Of a DNA stretch of 8,634 nt, positions 1-6,194 are shown piece by piece (the stretch's first letter is position 1; each line of letters opens with the position of its first letter). Under the pieces are notes generated by a model. It was not told where the DNA came from. It saw only the letters and a program-made list of their open reading frames with translations, and did no database searches. Source of the stretch: Acidimicrobiales bacterium (GTDB lineage: Bacteria; Actinomycetota; Acidimicrobiia; Acidimicrobiales; Poriferisodalaceae); assembly GCA_030749275.1 (NCBI GenBank), contig JASMKJ010000473.1, positions 1 through 8,634 of the forward strand, given 5' to 3'. A program made the position numbers and the translations under genes.

Positions 1-304
1 CTTCGGACAAAGCTGATGCCATGTGCTCGTACCACCTGTCTCGCTCTCGGGTACCTATCGGAAAGTGCATATGTCTCATTCGGAGTCTCGGGTGGCCCCT
101 CTGAGTGGAGTAGTCAGACGGTCCGCCCCAGTACTGGGCAAGGAAGAACGCCAGCCAGTACCTAGACGGTTCTAGATCTTCTGGGTATAGGGGGCGCAGC
201 AACTGGTCATTCGCGACACGCTGATAAAAGCGGTCACATAAATCGTGAAACCACTGCATGCCGCCGACAAGTTCATACACGTTCTCTTCTTGCGTGTCAC
301 TCAA
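1..304 (-). CDS. glbO: Group II truncated hemoglobin (trHbO type), 3' end cut by window edge
   Basis: The reverse strand is open from 304 to the left edge, giving 101 residues of a group II truncated hemoglobin, a small cytosolic heme protein that binds O2/NO and is linked to redox or NO handling in actinobacteria. Landmarks, counted from the TTG start: YELVGG (10-15), RFY with the likely B10 tyrosine (Tyr27), LYPED with the likely CD1 tyrosine (Tyr40), FFLAQYWGGP (53-62), GHPRLRMRH ending in the probable proximal heme-ligand His78, and ERDRW with the G8 tryptophan typical of group II (Trp91). The family is usually about 120-135 residues, so roughly the last 25-35 are missing. The TTG start at 304 gives MSDTQEENVYELVGG and overlaps the acetyltransferase stop by 8 bases (TTGAGTGA); a weak GAGG lies 9 bases upstream. 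GTG at 280 is the alternative. Family assignment is secure; the start is less so. Confidence 0.9.
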   Translation of the reverse strand, partial: MSDTQEENVYELVGGMQWFHDLCDRFYQRVANDQLLRPLYPEDLEPSRYWLAFFLAQYWGGPSDYSTQRGHPRLRMRHMHFPIGTRERDRWYEHMASALSE

Positions 305-755
305 CGGCTTGGGCCTCGTACCGATAGATGTTTGTGTCTCGGGCAGCGAAGCCCAACCGTTGGTACAACCTGTTTGCGGCTGAACGGGAGGCGCGGGAGG
401 TTAGGTCTATGGTCTTGGCTCCCTCTGATACGGCTATTTCTATGGCACGTCGATTGAGCGCTTCTCCTATGCCGCGACCTCGAGCATTTTCGTCAACGAC
501 GACATCTTCAATCCAGGCCCTAAGCCCAGTAGGAATTGGGAACAGGATCAGCGTCATCGAGCCCAAGATCTTTTCCCCTTCTCTGGCAAGCAACAAAGTC
601 GCTGCATCGTGTTCGATAATTCGAGTTACCTCTTCAGCTGTTGGCTGAGGGGAGGATTGGGAGAGTTGAGGAATCAATTCTCCCAGCGCTTGCACAACCG
701 CTGCATCAGCTTTGTCACATATGGTGATCTCAATAGTCATTGGTTCATTTTCCAT
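297..755 (-). CDS. GNAT-family N-acetyltransferase
   Basis: This is a 152-residue protein of the GNAT fold, which transfers an acetyl group from acetyl-CoA to an amine of a small molecule or protein. Residues 81-106 hold the acetyl-CoA binding motif: strand WIEDVVVDENARGRGIGEA, where R-G-R-G-I-G is the pyrophosphate loop, followed by helix LNRRAIEIA. Residues 117-135 (DLTSRASRSAANRLYQRLGF) match the motif B helix and the Y-x-x-x-GF ending typical of the family. The substrate cannot be read from sequence. I chose ATG 755 because GAAGG sits 5 bases upstream; ATG 740 (MTIEITI) is a reasonable alternative giving 147 residues, while ATG 767 and the longer in-frame start at 869 would run into the divergent PAC2 gene. 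The stop overlaps the start of the truncated hemoglobin gene, so the two are probably co-transcribed. Confidence 0.88.
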   Translation of the reverse strand: MENEPMTIEITICDKADAAVVQALGELIPQLSQSSPQPTAEEVTRIIEHDAATLLLAREGEKILGSMTLILFPIPTGLRAWIEDVVVDENARGRGIGEALNRRAIEIAVSEGAKTIDLTSRASRSAANRLYQRLGFAARDTNIYRYEAQAVE

Positions 756-760
756 CAACA

Positions 761-765
761 CCTTC
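761..765 (-). promoter_or_regulatory. Shine-Dalgarno deciding the acetyltransferase start
   Basis: GAAGG on the minus strand lies 5 bases before ATG 755. The other possible starts (740, 767, 869) have no comparable site, so this supports the 152-residue form. Confidence 0.5.
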
Positions 766-771
766 ATGGTA

Positions 772-787
772 CGGATCGCGAGATCCG
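772..787. promoter_or_regulatory. 16-base inverted repeat in the divergent spacer, operator candidate
   Basis: CGGATC-GCGA-GATCCG is a perfect 6-base inverted repeat around a 4-base centre. It lies between the start of the leftward acetyltransferase (755) and the likely GTG start of the rightward PAC2 gene (805), where a regulator could affect both promoters. The symmetry is seen directly; the operator role is inference. If PAC2 starts at ATG 766 the repeat would be coding. I could not identify convincing -35/-10 pairs around it. Confidence 0.35.
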
Positions 788-804
788 CAGATAGCCTTTT
801 CGTC

Positions 805-1650
805 GTGGAACACGTCGAGTGGAGCGAACATCCCGTCTTGCAAGATGCGGTGCTCCTCGCAGCTTTCACTGGTTGGAACGACGCGGGGGATGCAGCGACC
901 GAGGCTGTGGGTTATCTGACACGCCGTTACGACTGCCAGCGCATAGCAACAATAGACCCTGAGTATTTCTATGACTTCGCGTCAGTCCGTCCGAGTGTCC
1001 GCTTGGAAGGGGAGGAACGCCGAATCGATTGGCCTGTAAACGAGGTCCGGCTCGGAGAATTAGATGACGGCCGGCCACTGGTAACGGTGCTGGGTATCGA
1101 GCCGAGACTTCGGTGGCGCACCTTCTCCGAAGCTCTCCTATCGGTTGCGAACCAACTTTCTGCCAAAACGGTGATCACTCTGGGTGCTCTACTCACCGAT
1201 ACACATCATCAGGCGCCTGTAGATGTGATCGGAGCGTCCAACAACGAGGTCATCAATATTGAGCTCGGATTGACTCCTTCCGAATATGAGGGACCGACCG
1301 GCATAATCGGTGTGCTCAATGACGCGTTCCATCGGGGGGGATTTGACAGCCTTTCGTTTTGGGCTGCGGTGCCCTCCTACATCGGCCACAACCCATCGCC
1401 TAAAGCGGCTCTAGCTTTAGTGCAGCGAGTGGTGGAGCTGCTTGACATTCCGCTGGGGGCGACCGATCTGCAGATCGCTGCGGCAAGTTACGACCGTCAA
1501 ATAAACGAGTTAGTCGAAAGCGACCCGAACCTTGCTGAGTACGCCCAGCAGTTACTAGATGATGCAACCGACGAGATCAGCGACATGGCAGATAACCCTC
1601 AGGCGATGATCGACGAGTTGGAACAATACCTACGGCAGCAAGACGAGTAG
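805..1650 (+). CDS. PAC2 family protein (proteasome assembly chaperone-like)
   Basis: This 281-residue protein belongs to the PAC2 family, named after a eukaryotic proteasome assembly chaperone. Actinobacteria carry homologs whose exact job is not settled; they are often described as ATP-grasp-associated or proteasome-assembly-like. Seen here: VLLAAFTGWNDAGDAATEA (16-34), the family's N-terminal hallmark; IDPEYFYDF (50-58) and VRP after it; an alpha/beta core with TVITLGALLTDTHHQ (122-136) and GPTGIIGVLNDAF (163-175); FWAAVPSYIG (185-194); and an acidic helical tail (235-281). Length fits the bacterial family. Start choice: GTG 805 gives MEHVEWSEHP, which matches how such proteins usually begin; ATG 766 would add 13 residues. 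Neither has a Shine-Dalgarno, so the start is uncertain. It is divergent from the acetyltransferase and convergent with the Nudix gene. No proteasome or Pup genes are in the window, so I infer no direct link to proteolysis. Confidence 0.87.
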   Translation: MEHVEWSEHPVLQDAVLLAAFTGWNDAGDAATEAVGYLTRRYDCQRIATIDPEYFYDFASVRPSVRLEGEERRIDWPVNEVRLGELDDGRPLVTVLGIEPRLRWRTFSEALLSVANQLSAKTVITLGALLTDTHHQAPVDVIGASNNEVINIELGLTPSEYEGPTGIIGVLNDAFHRGGFDSLSFWAAVPSYIGHNPSPKAALALVQRVVELLDIPLGATDLQIAAASYDRQINELVESDPNLAEYAQQLLDDATDEISDMADNPQAMIDELEQYLRQQDE

Positions 1651-1685
1651 TAATTCGCTTTCCTAGCTACTGGGTTTCGTCTTGC
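1638..1685. terminator. Long inverted repeat spanning both convergent stop codons, possible bidirectional terminator
   Basis: GCAAGACGA (1638-1646) and TCGTCTTGC (1677-1685) are perfect 9-base inverted repeats; inside them GTAG (1647-1650) pairs with CTAC (1667-1670). The PAC2 TAG and the Nudix TAG both lie within the structure, and only 16 bases separate the two genes. The hairpin would form in either transcript. There is no T-run on either side, so it is not a classical intrinsic terminator, and the loop is large (16 bases). The repeat also reflects that both proteins encode Gln-Asp-Glu near their ends with the same codons, so it may be partly fortuitous. Confidence 0.35.
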
Positions 1686-2347
1686 CATGGCATTGAACGT
1701 GGGGCGTCGAAACGAACACCAGCCAGTCTTCCTTCAATCGCCGCAAATGCGTCTTCAACCCAGCTTTCTAACCCGGCTAGCGGTGCAGGAAGTGAATCGC
1801 GAGCGAACCATCCGCAACCAGTCGTTTCTAGAGGATGCGGTCGAAGTTCGCCGCCAACTGCTTTGCAGTGAAACACCATTGAATACAGTGGGATCCGTGT
1901 GAATCCTTGGCGCATCCCGTCGACGATGGATACAAGAGTCACGGGCTCACAGTGAACGCCGGTTTCTTCGTATACCTCCTTGATCGCGATCTCGACTGGT
2001 GAGTACCCAATATCAGCCCACCCAGTCGGATACAGCCAGACACCACTATCCGCTCGCTGCACAAGGAGAATCTCATTTTCGTCGTTGCCGACTATTGCCC
2101 CGACGGCCGCCTTCGGAGTGACATAGCCAGCGACTCCTTGGCCCACCGCTCGCATCCATTCGTCAACAACAGCTTCAGGGGCTATCTCCGCATCTACAAC
2201 CCCTCGAATCTCTGATGCCACTGTGAGGATCTCTTCGTAACGTTCCTTCTCATACAGGCTCTCGGTAAACCCCAAACCGGTGCGAGCAATTCCTGCAAGG
2301 GTTTCCGCCCAGCGAAGTAGGTCTTGTCCGGTTACTGACTCCGACAT
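1667..2347 (-). CDS. Two-domain Nudix hydrolase (ADP-ribose pyrophosphatase-like)
   Basis: This 226-residue protein has an N-terminal helical domain (about 1-60: DLLRWAETLAGIARTGL and YEKERYEEILTVASEI) of the type found before one class of Nudix hydrolases, followed by a Nudix domain (about 75-205). The Nudix box begins at GWADIG (109-114) and ends KEVYEETGV (123-131), preserving the metal-binding REUxEExGU core with Lys in place of Arg; box position 7 is Tyr instead of Glu, a position I believe varies in this two-domain class. Such enzymes cleave nucleoside diphosphates linked to another moiety, with ADP-ribose a common substrate; the substrate here is inferred only. I chose ATG 2347, 20 bases after glnD, because it gives the usual short lead into the helical domain; TTG 2371, overlapping the glnD stop as TTGA, would add 8 residues. 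Neither start has a clear Shine-Dalgarno. It is the last gene of the operon. Confidence 0.88.
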   Translation of the reverse strand: MSESVTGQDLLRWAETLAGIARTGLGFTESLYEKERYEEILTVASEIRGVVDAEIAPEAVVDEWMRAVGQGVAGYVTPKAAVGAIVGNDENEILLVQRADSGVWLYPTGWADIGYSPVEIAIKEVYEETGVHCEPVTLVSIVDGMRQGFTRIPLYSMVFHCKAVGGELRPHPLETTGCGWFARDSLPAPLAGLESWVEDAFAAIEGRLAGVRFDAPRSMPWQDETQ

Positions 2348-2367
2348 TAGATAGAGGCTAGTCGGGG

Positions 2368-4653
2368 TCAATCAACTCTCGTTAACGAGTGCCGCAGCGC
2401 CGCTTCAATCTCCCGACAGTGATGCTCCTCTAGTGTCGAACCGTTCGAGCTTGTCACATAAAACGTGTCCACAACTTCGTTTGAAATTGTTTGGATCTTT
2501 GCGGACCGTATATCAAGTCCCATTTCGGCTAGAGCTCGGGTGAGCTGGTAGAGGACACCAATATGATCTTCGGTTCGTACTTCGACGATCGTGGCATCAG
2601 TGGCGGACTCAATGTCAAACGTCACTCGCGTCGTTACTGATTTTGCTGATAATGCCGCTCGACGCCGGTAAACCCTCGCCCGTTCTGCGATACGGGCATC
2701 TATCGCTAGGTGCCCATGTAAACACCTGTGGACATCTTCGGTTACCCGAGTCCAGTCCACGGGAGTGTCAGGTTCAGCGACTCGAAATTGTGAAACTGCC
2801 ATCCCTGCATCACTGGAGTAGGCATCAGCTTGAAGAACGTCAAGACCACGCAGAGCAAGAGCTCCAGCAGCTCTGCTGAATGTACCTGCTCGATCGGGAG
2901 CGACAATCGTTACAGTGTCTCCCGCTCCTTGAACAACTGTTTCACCTTCCGCCATGAGCAACTCGAGTTGTTCAGTGACGAAAGAGCGTCTTTTCAGTCG
3001 AGTAACACCGTCGCTGGATATGTAATCAGCTGTGGCCTCAGTGAGCGTTTCAACTAAATATGCTTTCCATTCACCCCAAGCGGTAGGGCCGGTCGCTATT
3101 GAGTCGGATTCGGTTAAGGCGGCCAGAAGTTCTAAGAACTCAACCGTCTGAACCTTTTCGGCCACGACGCGAATAGTTTGAACATCTTCGAGATCTCTCC
3201 GGGTCGCTACGTCAGGCAACAACAGGTGGTGCTCAACTAACCGAGTAAGCACTTCAGCGTCTGCCTGAGAAAATCCGCATCTCGTAGCTATAGGGCCGAC
3301 CAATCTCATTCCTACTTCAGTGTGATCCCCGGGATAACCCTTGCCTATATCGTGCAATAGTCCCGCCATAAGGAGCAGGTCGGGGCGTCTGACTCGTTGG
3401 GTCAGCCGCGCCGCTTCTGCAAACGTCTCTAGCAAGTGGCGGTCAACGGTGAACCGGTGATACACGTTTCGTTGCGGTCGAGACCGATTCGGGGCCCATT
3501 CCGGCAACAGGTGGGACCAAACTTCGAAGTAATCGAGAGATTCAATTACTGGAATGGCTCTGTGGCCTCCGCTGAGAAGTTGAACGAACAGATCACGGGC
3601 CCCTTGGGGCCAAGGGTCAGGAAGATCGCTCTGGCGTTCTGCCAGGAGCCTCAAGGATTCTCGCGCTAGTGGTAAACCCGATCGCATAGATTCAATCGCC
3701 GCGTGCAGCACCAACAAAGGATCTGTTGACGGGTCTCCCGTGATCACGATTTCGTTATCAACAAGCCTTAAACCCACCACTTCAATTTCTGCCGCAGCTT
3801 CTTCGGCCGTTTCACGATCAATATGACGCCATGTTTCATCGCTGAGGTAGGCAATTGTCCTAGCGGCAGCCGCAACTCTACCCATCAGCACATCCGCGTC
3901 ATGGTCTCCGAGCGACTCCGCCACAGAATCCTGCTCCTCGAGGAGCAAAACATCTCCCCGTTTGGCGCTTATTCGGTGTAACTCAACTCGGGCTTCAAGC
4001 AGAACCCGGTAAGCCGCCGCCAAACGTTCATGGTCATGAGTGGGCACCTCAACTCCTGCGCGGACAGCCCAATCGATGGCGTGTACGTCTCGGAGGCCAC
4101 CGCGACCCTCTTTAAGATCTGGTTCCAGTAGGAACGCAACTTCGCCGGCAAGAAGATGCCGGCGAGTTACGTTGCGGGCCAATTCGTCCAAACGATCGGG
4201 GCCGTTATCGGCCCACTGTTTCTCAGTGCGGGTCAACAAGTCGTCCACAAGAGACGGGTCCCCGGCGACTAGCCGAGCGTTCAACAAACTTGTTGCAGTT
4301 TCTAGATCACTAGCGGCCAAACGCAACGTTTGTTCGAGCGACCGCACTGAATGGCCAAGCTTGAAACCCTCGTCCCATAACGGGTACCAAATCCGGTCGG
4401 CGAGCGAATCAATATTTTCCTGGTCATTATGAATGAGCATCAGGTCAAGATCACTTGATGGGCACAGCTCGGAACGGCCATAACCGCCTAAGGCAACCAA
4501 TGCCACACCTATGTCCAGTTGAATTTCTCTCTGGTAAAGCTCCACCAAGAACTCATCCGTAACCTGAGACAGCGCTTTAGGGACCTGCCATGCGGACAGG
4601 GATTTGTCGTCGACAACTTCTTTGCGTCGTTCGACGAGACCGCGGCTAGCCAT
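2368..4653 (-). CDS. glnD: [Protein-PII] nucleotidyltransferase / bifunctional GlnD
   Basis: GlnD senses glutamine and modifies or demodifies the PII signal protein to set nitrogen assimilation. This copy (761 residues from ATG 4653) has all four parts: a nucleotidyltransferase domain with GGYGRSEL (56-63) and PSSDLDL (65-71), whose Asp68 and Asp70 are the likely metal ligands; the GlnD-specific segment LLEPDLKEGRGGLRDVHAIDW (176-196); an HD phosphohydrolase domain with His399, HDIGKG (His434-Asp435) and EHH (474-476) for removal of the modification; and two C-terminal ACT domains starting near 580 (TIVAPDRAGTFSRAAGALAL) and 689 (VEVRTEDHIGVLYQLTRALA) for glutamine sensing. In studied actinobacteria GlnD adenylylates rather than uridylylates PII, so that may apply here. 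The start at 4653 is favoured by GGAG 6 bases upstream and by an 8-base overlap with the preceding gene; a longer start at 4740 would overlap it by 95 bases. No glnK or amtB is adjacent. Confidence 0.95.
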   Translation of the reverse strand: MASRGLVERRKEVVDDKSLSAWQVPKALSQVTDEFLVELYQREIQLDIGVALVALGGYGRSELCPSSDLDLMLIHNDQENIDSLADRIWYPLWDEGFKLGHSVRSLEQTLRLAASDLETATSLLNARLVAGDPSLVDDLLTRTEKQWADNGPDRLDELARNVTRRHLLAGEVAFLLEPDLKEGRGGLRDVHAIDWAVRAGVEVPTHDHERLAAAYRVLLEARVELHRISAKRGDVLLLEEQDSVAESLGDHDADVLMGRVAAAARTIAYLSDETWRHIDRETAEEAAAEIEVVGLRLVDNEIVITGDPSTDPLLVLHAAIESMRSGLPLARESLRLLAERQSDLPDPWPQGARDLFVQLLSGGHRAIPVIESLDYFEVWSHLLPEWAPNRSRPQRNVYHRFTVDRHLLETFAEAARLTQRVRRPDLLLMAGLLHDIGKGYPGDHTEVGMRLVGPIATRCGFSQADAEVLTRLVEHHLLLPDVATRRDLEDVQTIRVVAEKVQTVEFLELLAALTESDSIATGPTAWGEWKAYLVETLTEATADYISSDGVTRLKRRSFVTEQLELLMAEGETVVQGAGDTVTIVAPDRAGTFSRAAGALALRGLDVLQADAYSSDAGMAVSQFRVAEPDTPVDWTRVTEDVHRCLHGHLAIDARIAERARVYRRRAALSAKSVTTRVTFDIESATDATIVEVRTEDHIGVLYQLTRALAEMGLDIRSAKIQTISNEVVDTFYVTSSNGSTLEEHHCREIEAALRHSLTRVD

Positions 4654-4945
4654 CTGAGACTCCAAGCAAGCTTGGTAAACGTTGAAAAAATATGGAGCGG
4701 GGCAGGGCTTCGACACATCCTGCCGCTTTGGCGGACTCAAGGGTCTCAGTGTCTACGTGTGGGGCAAAGCCGATCACTCTCGCTTCGGAGGGAAGATGAT
4801 CGAGGACTTGTGGTTTCGATACATCGACCAAAACCAGTTCAGCGTCAGAGGACTCTAGTTCATCTAATGTCTGCAAAATTTTGATGCTCCCGACAAAACG
4901 ACTTCGATCCATCAAATTGGGAACGTATGCGGCGATTCGGGTCAT
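4646..4945 (-). CDS. Small conserved protein with a degenerate receiver-like fold
   Basis: The 99-residue product is not assignable to a named family. Its layout resembles a response-regulator receiver: strand MTRIAAYVP, strand AELVLVDVSKPQVLDHL (35-51) with Asp41 where the phosphoacceptor would be, strand EARVIGFAPHVD (54-65), then a helix and AAGCVEALPRSIFFQRLPSLL (74-94), where receivers have a conserved Lys and here Arg83 is found. The acidic pair normally near the end of the first strand is absent, so phosphorylation by a kinase is doubtful; it may be a pseudo-receiver or just a similar alpha/beta fold. ATG 4945 is chosen because AAGG (in GAGAAGG) lies 9 bases upstream and because it forms ATGA with the stop of the preceding gene. 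A longer start at 5002 would overlap that gene by about 60 bases. Its own end overlaps the glnD start by 8 bases (ATGGCTAG), suggesting coupled translation. Confidence 0.75.
   Translation of the reverse strand: MTRIAAYVPNLMDRSRFVGSIKILQTLDELESSDAELVLVDVSKPQVLDHLPSEARVIGFAPHVDTETLESAKAAGCVEALPRSIFFQRLPSLLGVSDG
4660..4663 (-). promoter_or_regulatory. Shine-Dalgarno deciding the glnD start
   Basis: GGAG on the minus strand, 6 bases before ATG 4653, inside the last codons of the upstream gene. It argues for the 761-residue GlnD over the 790-residue form starting at 4740. Confidence 0.6.
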
Positions 4946-5403
4946 CGGGATTGGCCTTCTCGGCGTTGAGCGAAGTGTGCGTGAGCTTTCGTTGCGCCCC
5001 AAGTTATTCCCAATTCGTGGCAGCGCTGCCCGAAATCCAAAAATGCAGTCGGGGTTAAGTCATAAACGTCGTGCGGAAAGGCCTCCTTTGCATACTCGTC
5101 TCTTTGCACCGGGGGTATTTCGATGCGGCTCAGGACTTCAGTGGGATATCGCGCTGCCATTCGGAGAATTGACATCGGGTTTGTATTTTGCTTTTCGACG
5201 TCAACCTGAAGCGATGCTGTTATCGCTGGCATCAAATCGTTGACGCATTGCGCACCCGCAATCCGCGCGTCCTCCGCTATTTGTTCATGCCAGTCGCCAC
5301 CCCATGCCTGGTAGATGTTTCGGACCGAAGTTTCTACCCATTGGGGTAAAGCGTCTCGCAATTCTTGAGCAAGTTGTACACCTATTTCCTGTAATGGATT
5401 CAT
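4942..5403 (-). CDS. Conserved hypothetical protein, 153 residues
   Basis: I do not recognise a functional family, though the style (RYPTEVL, VQRDEYAKEAFPHDVYDLTP, ITWGATKAH) resembles an uncharacterised actinobacterial protein group. The protein appears soluble with no signal peptide or membrane segment. Residues 1-75 look helical (QEIGVQLAQELRDALPQWVE; AQCVNDLMPAITASLQVDVEKQ); residues 76-135 hold the motif-rich part, MSILRMAARYPTEVLSRIEIPPV then DEYAKEAFPHDVYDLTPTAFLDFG. The tail is basic (FAQRREGQSR). ATG 5403 shares one base with the larE stop (TAATG) and has no Shine-Dalgarno, pointing to termination-reinitiation coupling from larE. Its stop overlaps the next start as ATGA. Being sandwiched between larE and a receiver-like protein suggests, but does not prove, a shared pathway. 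Confidence 0.8.
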   Translation of the reverse strand: MNPLQEIGVQLAQELRDALPQWVETSVRNIYQAWGGDWHEQIAEDARIAGAQCVNDLMPAITASLQVDVEKQNTNPMSILRMAARYPTEVLSRIEIPPVQRDEYAKEAFPHDVYDLTPTAFLDFGQRCHELGITWGATKAHAHFAQRREGQSR

Positions 5404-6194
5404 TAGAGCGAGTGGTTCAAATTTCCCGACCGGAAACCTTCTAGATCAAGAGTCACGTAGTGATAGCCGACAGCTTGAACAGCCTCCACAATTTCAGTTC
5501 GCCGATCGAGTGCCGCAGGTAGCTGATCAACGTCAAATTCAAGTCGCGCTACTTCGCCATAGTCACGAACTCGCAGTTGCCCAAAACCCAGAGCTCTCAG
5601 CGCCGATTCGGCGCGATCTAATCTGCGCAATAAAGAAACAGTGACCTCAGTGCCGTATGGGATGCGCGAAGCAAGGCATGCTGCAGCGGGCTTGTCCCAG
5701 GTACGCAGGCCTAATCGTTGACTATGTGTCCTGACATCCGCTTTCGAAAATTCCGTCTCAACGAGGGGAAATCTGGCGCCTCGGTCCTCAGCCGCGGATT
5801 GGCCGGGTCGATGATCTCCTAGATCATCGGTATTTACACCGAGAATCACTACACAGTCATGTAGTTGCGCCACAGGTCCCGCGACGTCCATCAAGGCAGA
5901 CTTACAGTGGTAGCAACGATCGCTATCGTTTTGTCGGTATGCCGCGTTCTCCATCTCAGATGTCTCGATCGGCACCCAGTTCAGTCCCCATTCTTCTGCC
6001 AACGTGGCGCATTCCTCGAGCTCACTTTCTGCGAGGCTTGGCGAAACCGCCGTGAAACATCGAGCTAATTCATAACCGAGCGTGTCGTTGGCGACCCACG
6101 CGAGAAACGCCGAGTCGACTCCTCCACTAAACGCGACTAGAACGCGCTCTAAACCTTCGAGGTTCTTTCGAAGGGATGCAAGGTCAGCCGTCAT
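5403..6194 (-). CDS. larE: LarE-type ATP-dependent sulfur transferase (NPN cofactor pathway)
   Basis: LarE activates the carboxylates of the pyridinium precursor by adenylylation and inserts sulfur, making the dithio form of the nickel-pincer cofactor used by lactate racemase and relatives; LarB and LarC act before and after it. The 263-residue protein has the PP-loop ATP motif FSGGVDSAFL (22-31), NTDDLGDHRPGQSA (121-134), the KPAAACLASRIPYG region (168-181) whose Cys173 matches the sacrificial cysteine of the Lactobacillus enzyme, and the family's terminal GFRSGNLN. It also has RCYHCK, with Cys94 and Cys97 in a C-x2-C pair absent from the Lactobacillus enzyme. Homologs with these three cysteines bind a [4Fe-4S] cluster and may deliver sulfide catalytically. 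ATG 6194 shares one base with the upstream stop (TGATG); GTG 6197 would overlap by four. Neither larB nor larC is in the window, so the final product is uncertain. Confidence 0.92.
   Translation of the reverse strand: MTADLASLRKNLEGLERVLVAFSGGVDSAFLAWVANDTLGYELARCFTAVSPSLAESELEECATLAEEWGLNWVPIETSEMENAAYRQNDSDRCYHCKSALMDVAGPVAQLHDCVVILGVNTDDLGDHRPGQSAAEDRGARFPLVETEFSKADVRTHSQRLGLRTWDKPAAACLASRIPYGTEVTVSLLRRLDRAESALRALGFGQLRVRDYGEVARLEFDVDQLPAALDRRTEIVEAVQAVGYHYVTLDLEGFRSGNLNHSL

Noticed and set aside
245..648. Forward-strand frames opposite the hemoglobin and acetyltransferase genes
   Set aside because: The reverse strand encodes clearly recognisable proteins across the whole stretch, so these are antisense shadows.
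1464..1477. 14-base perfect palindrome CGATCTGCAGATCG
   Set aside because: It lies inside the PAC2 coding sequence at well-conserved-looking codons (ATDLQIAAA); there is no second copy and no regulatory context, so chance is the simplest explanation.
1773..1841. Tyr in place of Glu at position 7 and Lys at position 15 of the Nudix box as a sign of inactivity
   Set aside because: The three metal-binding glutamates of the KEVYEE core are intact and the two-domain class commonly varies at these positions, so an active enzyme is more likely.
2830..3057. Forward-strand open frame of 75 residues opposite glnD, and similar frames at 3436-3669, 4040-4432 and 4519-4884
   Set aside because: They are shadows of glnD and its upstream gene: no ribosome sites, low-complexity Ser/Arg-rich translations, and no family resemblance.
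4662..4675. Inverted repeat CCAAGC-AA-GCTTGG just upstream of glnD, touching its Shine-Dalgarno
   Set aside because: The two-base loop is too tight for the full stem, leaving about 4 base pairs, and it is coding for the upstream gene. Weak evidence for control.
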